Below the pieces are notes generated by a model. It searched no databases. It had not been told where the DNA came from and was given only the letters and a program-made list of their open reading frames with translations. This document shows positions 39,552-49,488 of a DNA stretch of 64,000 nt, one piece after another. Source of the stretch: Aurantiochytrium sp. KH105 (taxonomy: Eukaryota > Sar > Bigyra > Thraustochytrida > Thraustochytriidae); NCBI GenBank assembly GCA_003116975.1, contig BGKB01000086.1, forward strand, positions 224,710 to 288,709. Reading direction: 5' to 3'. The translations under genes were made by a program, and so were the position numbers. The first letter of the stretch is position 1, and the number at the start of each line of letters is the position of its first letter.

Positions 39552-42500
39552 TCAGAGGCGCACGGAGAATCCATCTGCGCTCTTGTAAAATGATTCGCTA
39601 TCTGCCTCGAGACTCGGAAGACCAGGCTGAGCAAACCCAGGTGGCGCTCGCGAAAGTCCTACGTTGGTACCTGAGTTATGTCGACTACTGTTCGTGCTGC
39701 CAACGGGAGTGCTTTGGCTTGGGATCGGATTCGTATTCGCCCCCCAAATGCTGCTCGGATTCAAGCCAGTGGCGGCTGGGCCAGGAGGCGTCTGCCACGA
39801 GGAATTGAGGCCAGGAAGAGCTTGCGTTGTCGTCTGTGATGGGGCGCCGGTCCCGCCGAGGAGCATGCTCATGACTTCGGAGCCCGAAATGCGCTGGGCT
39901 TGAGCGGCCGGCAATGGTGGCTGAGGGTGCGCCTGAACGTGGCCGTGGCCTTGAGAAGGCGGATCCGTTGGCAGCGAAGTCCCGCTCGTCAGCGAGTCGG
40001 ATACCATGAGCTCCGGCTTGGGCTTTGGCTTGTTGGATTTGTTTGAAGTGCGGCGTAAAAAGCCCACAGAGCTCGTATCGAGCTCGACGGGTGTCCCGAG
40101 CGGAACAGCAGGAGCTTCGAGAGATGAAACGGAAGAAGGCGATGGCTTGATCCCGATGAGTTGATCGAGCTTTGCTTGCATCATTGCAGTTTCCTTGCTC
40201 TGGTCATTGTTTCCGGGGGAATTGAAGTTGTCTTCGGATGACTTCTTCGCTTCGTTTCGAGTACTTTCTTCCTGTTTACGTTCCTGCATCTGCATTTCTT
40301 CTTTCGCTTTTTGTCTGCGAAGCTCCTGCTCTGCGAGACGACGTTTCGCTTGCTCATTGCGCTCCTCACGGACTTGTTGCAGCTTGGCATCAATCAGCTC
40401 ACGAGCCTTTGCGATCGATTCCTCTGAGCCTTGAAGACGAAGAACGCCAGGCTGCGCCTGCGAAGCATCGATACGAGCCTCCGACTCCGCTTGAATTGCA
40501 TTTATGGTTGCTCCTTTGGACCCGATGATCACGGGAACATCGGCAGGATCGATGTGAATCACGTCGTTTTCACGCTCGTAGCGCTCCACGTGTTCCTCAA
40601 TGAGCTCCTTTGCCTTGGCAAGCGCTTCTTCGGCGCCACGAAGGCGAATGCAGCCAGCGTCGCGACTGACATCGATCTGCGCCACCCCGCTTGCTGCGCG
40701 CAACTCTCGAATGTTGGCTCCCTTCTTTCCGATCAGGGAAGGAATGGCCTCAACCGGAACTGGGATAGACATGCGCTCGCGATGCCAGGCTTGCACAATA
40801 TCTCCGATGGCGCGCTGAGCGGCCTGCACCGCGTCGGCCTCGCTGCTGATGAGCTCGACGCAGCAGGGATCGCGTTGGACGTTGATCTGCACGTTTGGAT
40901 GAGCCTCCTGAATTTTGCGAATGGAAGCGCCCTTTTTGCCAATGATGTGAGCAATCATAGACGCATCATCCAGGGGGACACGAACAATTTGATCGGGAAA
41001 GGAGAAACGAAGGAGAGCAAAGAGGGCGCTTTTGCCAGCCGCGAGGTTCTTGGACCGACCTGCAATCCGAACCTGGCCACGTGTTTCGTCCACCTGAAAT
41101 TTGACGTTGTGTTGGGACTCGAGACGTTCCAGATTCACCTTGACAGAGGGCTGCGTGAGATGAGATGCATGGTCATGGGGAACACGAAGGATTTCATGGT
41201 CGATACCAGACGCCATCTCTCCAAGTACGACCTTGAGAGATTGCACGTTCGGACCCTGCCCTTCAAGGAAAACGACTTTGACAGGGGCAGGCACATGCTT
41301 CGGGCGAAGATACGACGGCGTATCGTCCTCAACGACGGCTTCTTCTTCGATCCGAAGTTTGGCGCCAGTTTCTTCTTGGAGGCGACGCACCACAGAAGCA
41401 TCATCCAGCGTGGAGAGAACCTTGGTTGGTACATTGACAAGCTTTTCCTGAACGCGGACTCCATCCTGTAACAAGGAACGTACTTGATTGAGCGCTTGCA
41501 AAAGAGCGTCGTTGGCTTTGCCGCGGACACGGACCTCTTGCGGGCCACGCAAAACGTCAATCTGAACGGAGAATTCGTCTTGAATTCTGCGAATGGTCTC
41601 CCCGTTCCGGCCGACGAGCCTACGAACCGCTTCAGGCGAGGGAATAGGAACGATCGATTCTCTGTAGGCCTCACGCTCCTTCTCGGGAACAAGGGCATCG
41701 CCAACGAGCGCTCGAATGGCCTCGATGGCAGCTTCGATTTTCGATGGGTCTTCCGCGTGTACGCGAACAGGACTCACCGCAGCGATGGTACCGAACTTAT
41801 CTGCCGGTGCGTCGTTCGCGGTAACATTGCTGTCCTTGCGCCGGTCCAAACTTACGTCAATTTGTGCACCGGTCTCCTTGCGCAAACGCCGCAGTGTAGC
41901 TCCGCCTTTGCCAATAAGGTTTCCTGTTGCAGAGGTGAGGACGAATAGGTTGGTGTTCTCGTGCGCAAAGCGTTCAATGATCGTTTCGATTTGGGCTTTG
42001 GCGGCCGCGACCTCTGAGCCACGGCCCCGAATCACAGCCTGGCCGTCAACGAGAGAAATGCTGGTTTGTGTCTCGCGCTGGAGTTTGCCAATGACCGCAC
42101 CCTTGGTACCAATCACCGCGGGACGGACCTCCTCGGGAACAGAGACACGTTCAACCCTGAGCGCAGCGATGAGATCGCGCAGTGCGGCGGCGGCTGTAGC
42201 GACAGCATCTTCAGGCCCACGGATGAGAACACGAAAAGTCTTTGCGCTGTCTGCCTTGCCATCTACAGGTGCGGCTCTGCCACGGGCTTTGGCCACATCG
42301 CGGCGCTGGGCCTCAATAGAGGCCCCTCTAGAGGCGTCCTGAATCTGTTTAATGCGGGAGGAAGGGGGACCGTTGTCCGCACCGGCAACAGCGTCAAAGA
42401 GAACGGCATGGAAGTCTTCGGGAAAGTCAAGAGTAACATTTTCCTTTGCATGTTTCTCGAGTACGTCGCGGACCGCTTGTTCTGCGGCGTCAAGCTTCGC

Positions 42501-43691
42501 GGGAATCGCGCGCAAGACGACGCAGGGAAGGTTCGCCGGGTTCGTGTCGCCCTCGTTGCCAGACTTGGGCACATCAATGTGCGCACCCGTGACTTGCTGC
42601 AGCTCGCGGACCGTGGATCCCTTTTTGCCGACAATGGCCGCGGCCTGATCGGCAGATATCAGCGGAATCCGGCGCGTCTGTTCTTCGTTTTCTAAAGCGA
42701 GAGCACGCAGTTTCTGGACAGCCTGTGAAACGTCTGCCGCCCTTCCCAGAACGCTGATGCGGCCTGCTGTGCGGTCGAGGTCGAGCGTGACATTATGAGC
42801 GGTCTCAAGTGTCTGAATTTCTGCGCCGCCTTGAGCAAGGAGCATGCGGAGGAAGGATCCATTGGGAACGGCTTCAACCTCTTCCGTGGTCGCCCCGAGG
42901 TCGTTGAGAGCGCCTTTGACACGCTCTATATCGTCGGGCTGACCTCGCACCCACATAATATTTCCTGTCAGAGAGATGCTAACGTTGAGGAGAGACTCTA
43001 TGGTCTTGAGATGCGTACTTTTGTCCATCCTGAGTACGTGCAGGTCTGCATCGGAGAGCGGAATCTGGGTGGTGACCTCGTCGCAAAACTTGGACACGGC
43101 GAGGACGGCACTTTCCACGTCCTCAAGGACGCCGAGAATGCTAACCTGGCCGGACGGGTGCACCTGAATGGTGACAAAGCTCGCCTCTTCAAGCGTACGA
43201 AGACGAGTTCCTTGCTTGCCAACAAACTCGCCGATACGAGTCGGGGGCACGGTGACGGTTCGTTCCGCAAGCATGTCTGGCGTAACAAGTGCACCGCCTT
43301 TGGATGCGGATATGCGCTGACAAAGCTCGGCTCGCCTGGTGCTAGCCTCTGCCTCCTTGACAGAAAGCTGCGATTCCCGTCGGCGCTGAGCGTTGAGTGC
43401 TTGGGCTTGGAGCAGCGCCCGTTTGCGCTGCTCCAGGGCGGCAACTGTCTCGAGGGCCTTTCGCACGCCGCGAAGCTTGGATAACTGTTTGAGCAGGGTC
43501 TTTTCCTGCGCGAGCGTCATGGTCGCTGTGCGTTCGCGCTTGGCCTCCAGCTGGCGCATGTCGCGGTCCACACTCTCGCGCGAGGCGCCCCGGGGCACGC
43601 TGCGGCTGGCGACCTTGAGCTCGCGGTCAACTGCCTTGAGCTCTTCGGCGGCCCGCAGACTCGCCGTCGCGGCATCTTCGACTGCCGCTGC

Positions 43692-43723
<32 letters not shown>

Positions 43724-43727
43724 CCAT
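39552..43727 (-). CDS. Vigilin-like multi-KH RNA-binding protein
   Basis: A 1391-residue single-exon protein. It begins with a poly-Ala run (GCC repeat, 43683-43725) and a 100-residue basic coiled coil. Then about 13 consecutive KH units follow. Eight keep the GxxG RNA-binding loop: IGEFVGKQG, AAAIVGKKG, RPAVIGTKG, GNLIGKGG, VRRLVGRNG, IAHIIGKKG, IPSLIGKKG and VPVIIGSKG. The others (around SLLNVSISL, LLAQGGAEI, TLDDASVVRRL, LTQPSVKVNL and a fifth interrupted unit) are degenerate. A Glu/Lys/Arg helix (EERNEQAKRRLAEQELRRQK) and a disordered Pro/Ser/Gln tail follow. The layout matches vigilin/Scp160, which bind mRNAs on polysomes and ER. Alternating intact and degenerate KHs is typical of that family. 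Divergent from COQ2 across 1 kb. Confidence 0.85.
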
Positions 43728-44023
43728 TGCCCTGGCTCCGGCTCTGCGCCACGCGCCGCTTCTGCCGCCTTCGAAGCGAGCGAGCTCCGCGTTGCTGATT
43801 TGCTCGCCGCCCTTGCAGGGTTGACTAGTTGACTATGATTGACGGGGGAGAGGATTATGGCGATTGTTAACGGCGGCGACAACGTTCTCCACACCGCTTA
43901 CCGGTTCACAGATCACTCGCAGTGCGCATACAGCCGGGGTACTGGCACGCTACATGCAGAGACCGTCCTCGAAGCCGGAGGACAGCGACGCGGGGAAGAA
44001 GCGAAGGTGGGTGTGCAGAGGAC

Positions 44024-44125
44024 CACGTGGGTGCGGAAATGCGGCTTCTGCTCTGAGATCAACTCGGGACAACGCGGTGCGGAAATGTGTAAGCACGGAG
44101 ATCACGTGCACGTGACATCCACGTG
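44024..44125. promoter_or_regulatory. CACGTG (E-box) cluster with duplicated GTGCGGAAAT
   Basis: Four palindromic CACGTG hexamers within 102 bp, two of them directly abutting (44103-44114). They lie about 300-400 bp upstream of the KH gene start and 610-720 bp upstream of COQ2. CACGTG is the bHLH/bZIP G-box consensus. Two identical 10-mers GTGCGGAAAT sit between them. Confidence 0.5.
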
Positions 44126-44447
44126 GCCGAGACAAGAACACGTTTTGATCACACGAGGCGGTTCTTGGGAAGACGGTGAGCTTTGATGAGTCTTGTTGAA
44201 TGAAAACATCAGGATGAGCCATTGGACACAGCGTGATGCATTTTCGAAGTGGCTTGTGGCGCGAATCATTTTATCTTCTTCATGCATACAGATTGTGCTC
44301 GAGAGAAGAATGGAGAGAAGTGGCGAGAATGTGCATTTCATACTGCTTCGAGCGATCTCGCATGCCTGTCAATGGTAATGTTAGTTTTTTCGAGTATCCG
44401 CGACCGGTTCAAGCTAAAGAATGCATGCATGGTCTCGTTGCCTCTGG

Positions 44448-44489
44448 CTGCTGCTGCTGCTGCTACTGCTGCTGCTGCTGCTGCTGCTG
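44448..44489. repeat. (CTG)n microsatellite
   Basis: About 14 CTG/CTA triplets, non-coding, upstream of COQ2. Confidence 0.88.
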
Positions 44490-44737
44490 ATAGTGTCATT
44501 GTCCCTTTCCAAAAAGCCGAGTCTGACTCTCTCTGCGATGTCATGGTTTTGCTGTGCAGGCAAGCGAACAAGAAAGGAAGCATGGCCTACAGCATGGACA
44601 GAAAGTAGCACGACAGGGCAATGAGAAATGTGTCAGCGTCATTTTGCTGCCTAATCCTCAATCAGCCAAGTCGCGGCTCTGCAGCTGGTGGCGGCATAGG
44701 TCGCTCCCGTTGCGCGGCGAGGAGGCGTGCAGAGAAG

Positions 44738-45907
44738 ATGAGCGGCTTGCAAAGGCGAGCGATATGCGTGCTGGCTGCGCACACCGGCGGCCTTCAGGCA
44801 CCGTCGTCGACGCTAGCTCGCTGTGGATGGGCGACACGAGCGCGCATGCAGGTCGCCTTGCCGCGGCAAAGCGCTGGTCCTGCCTGGGCGCGCGCGCTAG
44901 CCACCTCGGGCAAGGAGGCACCGGGTGCGGGGCCGGCCAAGGCAATTGACAAGAAAGACGAGGATACAGCAGCAAATGCTGAAGACGAGACTCTTTACAA
45001 GGATCAAAACGCGACGTGGGCTGACAAGCACCTTCCAGAGAGCGTTTTGCCGTACGCCAAGCTCGCGCGCGTGGACAGACCGATCGGGACGTATCTCTTG
45101 CTGCTTCCAGGTCTGTGGAGTATTGGCCTTGCGGCGGAACCGGGCCACCTTCCCAACCTGGAGCTGATGGCGCTCTTTGGGATTGGCGCTTTTGTGATGC
45201 GCGGCGCAGGCTGTACGATCAACGATTTTTGGGATCGCGATATCGATGGCAAGGTCAAGCGCACGCGACAGCGTCCCCTAGCGTCAGGACGCGTGTCGCC
45301 ACTGCAGGCGTGGGCTTTTCTCGCGGCTCAATGCTCGATAGGCCTTGCCGTCTTGGTACAAATGAATACGTTTACCATTGCCCTGGGTGCAGCATCGCTT
45401 GTGCCTGTGGCACTTTACCCGCTTGCGAAGCGGTACATTGGCTGGCCCCAGGCTGTATTGGGACTCACGTTCAACTGGGGAGCTCTGCTCGGATGGGCCG
45501 CGGTGCATGGGGATCTCGACCTCTCGGTGACTGTGCCTTTGTACCTTGGCGGGGCGTTGTGGACGCTCATGTACGACACGATCTACGCACATCAGGACAA
45601 GGAAGACGACCGGGCGCTAGGTCTGAGGTCGTCGGCGCTGACAATTGGCGATGAAATGGCCAAACCTGTGCTTGCTGGGTTCGGAGCCGGAGCCTTGGCG
45701 CTCTGGGCGCTAGCGGGTGCCAATGCCGGTCTTGGGGCCTCGCCCTTGTACCTTGGGGCTCTGGGCTGCACAGGTGCGCACTTTGCTTGGCAGATTGGCA
45801 CTGCAGACTTGGATGACCGACTCAACTTGACGCAGCGCTTTGTGTCAAACCAGACTGTGGGTGCAATCATGCTCGCCGGCATTGTCGGCGGCAAATACAT
45901 GCTCTAG
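44738..45907 (+). CDS. COQ2: 4-hydroxybenzoate polyprenyltransferase, mitochondrial (COQ2)
   Basis: A 389-residue UbiA-family membrane enzyme. The start at 44738 (MSGLQRRAICVLAAHTG) gives a presequence of about 70 residues that is Arg/Ala-rich; an upstream in-frame ATG at 44621 adds 39 less convincing residues. Motif 1 is NDFWDRDIDGKVKRTRQRPL (about 161-180, NDxxDxxxD), and motif 2 is YDTIYAHQDKEDDRALGLRS (DxxxxxxDxxDD type). Both bind Mg-polyprenyl diphosphate. Eight or nine hydrophobic helices surround them. The preceding YAKLARVDRPIGTYLLLLPGLWS is a COQ2 hallmark. The enzyme attaches the polyprenyl tail to 4-hydroxybenzoate in the inner mitochondrial membrane, the second step of ubiquinone synthesis. 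Single exon. Confidence 0.93.
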   Translation: MSGLQRRAICVLAAHTGGLQAPSSTLARCGWATRARMQVALPRQSAGPAWARALATSGKEAPGAGPAKAIDKKDEDTAANAEDETLYKDQNATWADKHLPESVLPYAKLARVDRPIGTYLLLLPGLWSIGLAAEPGHLPNLELMALFGIGAFVMRGAGCTINDFWDRDIDGKVKRTRQRPLASGRVSPLQAWAFLAAQCSIGLAVLVQMNTFTIALGAASLVPVALYPLAKRYIGWPQAVLGLTFNWGALLGWAAVHGDLDLSVTVPLYLGGALWTLMYDTIYAHQDKEDDRALGLRSSALTIGDEMAKPVLAGFGAGALALWALAGANAGLGASPLYLGALGCTGAHFAWQIGTADLDDRLNLTQRFVSNQTVGAIMLAGIVGGKYML

Positions 45908-46543
45908 ACATTGTTTCTATTATCTAAGAGAAGGATTGAGCTTGGCGTAGTGATGGAACGGATGCTGTTGACTTGATTTGTGAGGTTGCAGAATCAATCA
46001 AAGGGGATGCTTGCAACAACAATGCCGATTCAGCTGTTTGTGTATTATTAAAAGCCACACGGTTTGTGCGATGATCATACCTGAAGGCATAGCCGAAAGG
46101 TTGCTTCTTGAGAAAGGTTCCTTTTTGAGAAGGATGGCACGGCGCCATTTTCTATCGAGTATACTATACCATGGTTGTATACCACCACACCTTTTGCAAA
46201 CTGGTCGGCTCGAGAATCCACGCGCTACATTTTCGTGACGAAGAGGTTGGCAGGAGCGTCGACAAACAGCTGGGCTATCGACCGCCTCATCCCGACAGGT
46301 GGCTGGCTAACCGTTGGACCCGTGCAGTGTTACTTGTCGTCGGGCAGTTGCTAGCTTGCTTGCCCAAAGAAGATAATTCTAAAAGAGGAACACATGTGTA
46401 GTATGGTCTTACAGCTATTGATTTTCATAATCGTTGGGGCCACCGTAGGGACGCTGTGGTCACTGGAGATGTCTCACGTTCCTCCCACAGATGCGGTATG
46501 ACGTGAAGCGGCGCAAGAAATTGTACGAGAAAGTGAATGCGGT
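45908..46543. other. Convergent intergenic region
   Basis: 3' flanks of COQ2 and the abpB-like gene. Lower GC than average; no gene or structured RNA seen. Confidence 0.55.
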
Positions 46544-47511
46544 TTATTTGCGACCGAGGCTGAGGCGCTGGGAGACGCGCTTGCCAAACATGGCCGCCTT
46601 CTCGGCGAGCTTGCCGCGACCAGCAACGCGGGCAGCCTCGCCGTCAGTAACGGCACCGGCGGTCTTGGCGTCGAGCTCCTTGCGGGCCTTGGCGACGGCC
46701 TTCTTGACGGCGGCGGCAATGCGAGCCTCAATGGCGTGCATCGCGGTCTGATCCTCCTGCTGGAGCTGGGTGAGGGTGTTCTTGGCAGCCATACCCTTGA
46801 CACCGCCGGCGGCGACCTTCTCCTCGAGGTCGGCGATCTTGGCCTTGCGCTTGGCGTGCTCGATGGAGAATTCCTCCATCATCTTCTCGAGCTCCGGGTC
46901 AAGGCCCTGGGGCACGGAGAAGAGCTCCTGGACGAGGCGCTCACCGACACCAGTGACGCCGACGCCATCGTTATCCATGTCGACATCGGGCTCCATGTGG
47001 TGGCGCGCAAAGTACTCTGTGAGGATCATGATCTTGTAGTGAAGAAGGAGGTACTCAATGAAGGAGGTGCGGCCATCCTGGTTGATGTCGACGTCCTTGA
47101 GCTCGCTCTTGCGCTGGATAGCCGTGCGAGTCTTGCCGTTCTGCTGGAAAAAGTTGGCAGCACCGGCCGCGCTGAGGGTCTCACCGCCCTCGTCCGCGGT
47201 GCACGCCTCCTTGAAGGAGGTCGCGAGGTCAAAGACCTCCGAGTACCTGTCGCCCAGCGAGAACACGAAGCGGCCTGTATACACGTTGTAGCAGTCGATC
47301 AGTTAGTGATTCATTCATGCAATGCATCGAGTCGTACGAGCGGGCGGAGGCGACCTCTGCCTGGTGCAGCTAAGCTTGCGCTCGGCCGCGCATGCGCTCG
47401 CGTCCGGGTCAACTTACGTGTGAAGACGTCGCGCTGCTCGTCAATGGACTCCGCCTGGAGGTCCTTGAACTTCTCGAGGAAAACCTCGTCGTCATCAGTG
47501 AAGGCGGCCAT
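46544..47511 (-). CDS. EF-hand actin-bundling protein, abpB (34-kDa) type, two exons
   Basis: Exon 1 is 47511-47418 (31 codons plus 1 base, MAAFTDDDEVFLEKFKDLQA); exon 2 is 47274-46544. The product is 274 residues, close to the Dictyostelium 34-kDa calcium-regulated actin-bundling protein (295). Shared signatures: AIQRKSELKDVDINQDGRTSFIEYLLLHYK (family: KRKQELREKVDVNFDGRVSFLEYLL), containing one EF-hand loop, and GGVKGMAAKNTLTQL (family: PGVKGLGATNMLAQI). A second acidic loop (DVDMDNDGVGVTG) may be a degenerate EF-hand. Coiled-coil and basic C-terminal parts follow. The family cross-links F-actin and is inhibited by calcium. Both exons have good splice borders; the split codon is C|GC. Confidence 0.78.
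47275..47417 (-). other. Intron of the abpB-like gene
   Basis: 143 bp, donor GTAAGT, acceptor TATACAG, phase 1. Confidence 0.85.
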
Positions 47512-49488
47512 CGTGTCTGGGCTGGGCGCGAGAGAGTCGCGGCGGCGGCTGGCTGGCTGGCTGCTTGGCTGGCTTGCGTCTGCTGTGCTGCAACGAGGTC
47601 GGCGTGCGGCAGAGGGTGCTTCTGTTGCGGGTTTGGCAGGCTGTCCTGGGCCGCCTCTGCCGCGTCCATCTTGCTGCGCCTTACTTTCTCTCGCAGCCTC
47701 CTTCCCCTTGTTATTCATACAGTCAATTCTCGCGCCCCGTTCATTCCCCCTCCGAGATTGGACTACGCCCTACACTGGACATGTGAATAGTGTCCAGACT
47801 CTACACGTGGCACGTGCCGCCCCGCCAGTGGCAGTGGCGCAGGTCGCAGTGGTGATTCCTCCTCGCAGCCTAAAATCTCTGCCCCGACGCGCGTGCGCGG
47901 CCCCCCGCACAAGGCGCAAGGAGGCGAAGGTGCCGCGCGCAGCCGCCAGTGGCGCAGCTGGAGACATATTTATTTAGTCCACGGTCGGAGGGGGGGACGC
48001 CTCGTCGTCAGTGGTAGCGCAGTGGTGTGAGAGGAGAGAAGCCCCCACAGAGAGGTTTGAGTGTGCACACGCGCGGCACGTGCTTCGTTCATCGATTAGT
48101 GATCGACACAAGCAAGCTTCGAATGAACAAGCAACTTGCCATGGCTGGCTGAGTCGAATTCGAGTGCTGAAGGCAAACGCATGCATGGTATGTTTCTGGA
48201 AAGCAAGGCCTCGGTCGCAGCTCGCACCTGCCTCGGTTAGGCCGCTGCCGCCGCCTCGGGGCTCCTCCCACGGTCGCGATCTTCGTCCGTGATGCGAGGC
48301 GAGACCTCCATGGTGGCCGCTGCCGGTCGCAGGCTCCCTCCAATCCGAGGAGGGGCGAGGGAGCTGAGGAGGAGCTCTTGCCACCATGGCCTGGCCAGCC
48401 ACTGCAACGGCTGCGTGCAGAAGCAGCACAGAGGCAGACTTGCTGGAGGGGCGGGTCAGTTTGCGACCGTAGCGGGCGCAAAGAGAAGGGAAAGAATGCT
48501 CACTGCGCACACCCGCACACGCGAGGCACGCACACCCCCGCCCGGAGTGGACTAGCGTTTTTGGTGGCGGGCACCTAGGATGCTGGCGCAGGCCGACTCG
48601 AAGCAGCGGCCGGCTGGCCACCGGCTATATGTGACTAGCATCTGTTACCGGCCTCGTGGCAGGAAAGCTTCTCTGGTGAGGCCGGTGAACACTTGCACCG
48701 TGCATGTGATGCAAGCCGTGCCGCAGCCGCAGCCGCTGCGGAACGGGGCAGCCGGCGTGTGCGCGGTGCGAGAGAAGGTATAGGCTCGTTGCAGTCGCGG
48801 TCATCCCGCGACGACGCCATCCCCTGAGCTTTTTTTCTTTCAAAGTTTCTTTTTTCATTATTTTTCTTTATCTTGCAGAAAGATATCCGGCGTCTGAAAT
48901 ATAGAGGATATACTCCATCGACGAGGATCGCCGGTAGTAGAGGATATCATGAGCGGTACCGCAGATCGGGACCTTCCGGAAGGTCCCAACCGTTGCTTGA
49001 ATTTTTGCTGTTTTTCTTTTTGTCTTTGATTTTCCATCTTTCTGCAACAGTCGCGGCGGCGCAATGCGCACTTGGGAGGGGCGCGGATAGGCGACTTGGG
49101 GCGGCGGGCGCAAGTGGGTTATAGCGGGGCGCGGCAGTGCGGCAAATCTAACTACGTTGGGGCAGACCACCAACGGCGCCCGCCCCGCTCCGCCGCCGCA
49201 GCGCCCGCTTCGCTCGTCCGTTCCCGCGCGCCCAGGCACCGATCGAACGCCGCCTCCGCGCGCCCTCGCCCGTCAGCCAGCCAGCCAGCCGGCCAGCACC
49301 GCCCGCCCGGCTGCTCGCCCGCTCGCGCAGCCCGCCGACCGAGCGACCGACCGACCGGTCGTTGGCGAGATCGATCTTTCATCGGCGTCGACGGGTAGAA
49401 AGAAGAGCGCGCGCGACAAGGACGCGGAGAAGGTGCTCGTAGACGCGCAGCCGAGGCCCGAGACAAGGCAGTTGAAGGGGAAGCAGAG
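47512..49488. other. Divergent intergenic region, abpB-like / CCT7
   Basis: 2 kb. A GGCTGGCTGGCTGGCTG repeat (about 47547-47563) lies in the abpB leader. An inverted repeat and two CACGTG boxes lie at 47775-47816. A further CACGTG lies near 48077. A TTTCTTTTT-rich stretch (48831-48875) precedes GCAAGTGGGTTATAGCGGGG (49110-49129) upstream of CCT7. Long ORFs on both strands look like shadows. No gene. Confidence 0.5.
47775..47816. promoter_or_regulatory. Inverted repeat CTGGACA/TGTCCAG next to two CACGTG boxes
   Basis: CTGGACA at 47775 and TGTCCAG at 47791 form perfect 7-bp arms around 9 bp. CACGTG follows at 47804 and 47811. Located 265-305 bp upstream of the abpB-like start. Confidence 0.4.

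Larger units (their letters stand above)
43728..44737. other. Divergent promoter region, KH protein / COQ2
   Basis: 1 kb with four CACGTG boxes (44024, 44103, 44109, 44120) and two copies of GTGCGGAAAT (44031, 44077). A CTG repeat lies at 44448-44489. No gene; a short in-frame extension of COQ2 starts at 44621. Confidence 0.55.

Noticed and set aside
40431-42695. Long plus-strand ORFs opposite the KH gene
   Set aside because: Antisense shadows of the multi-KH coding sequence; no domain signal.
48010-48085. tRNA-like box A (GGTAGCGCAGTGG)
   Set aside because: No matching box B and no acceptor-stem pairing; not a tRNA.
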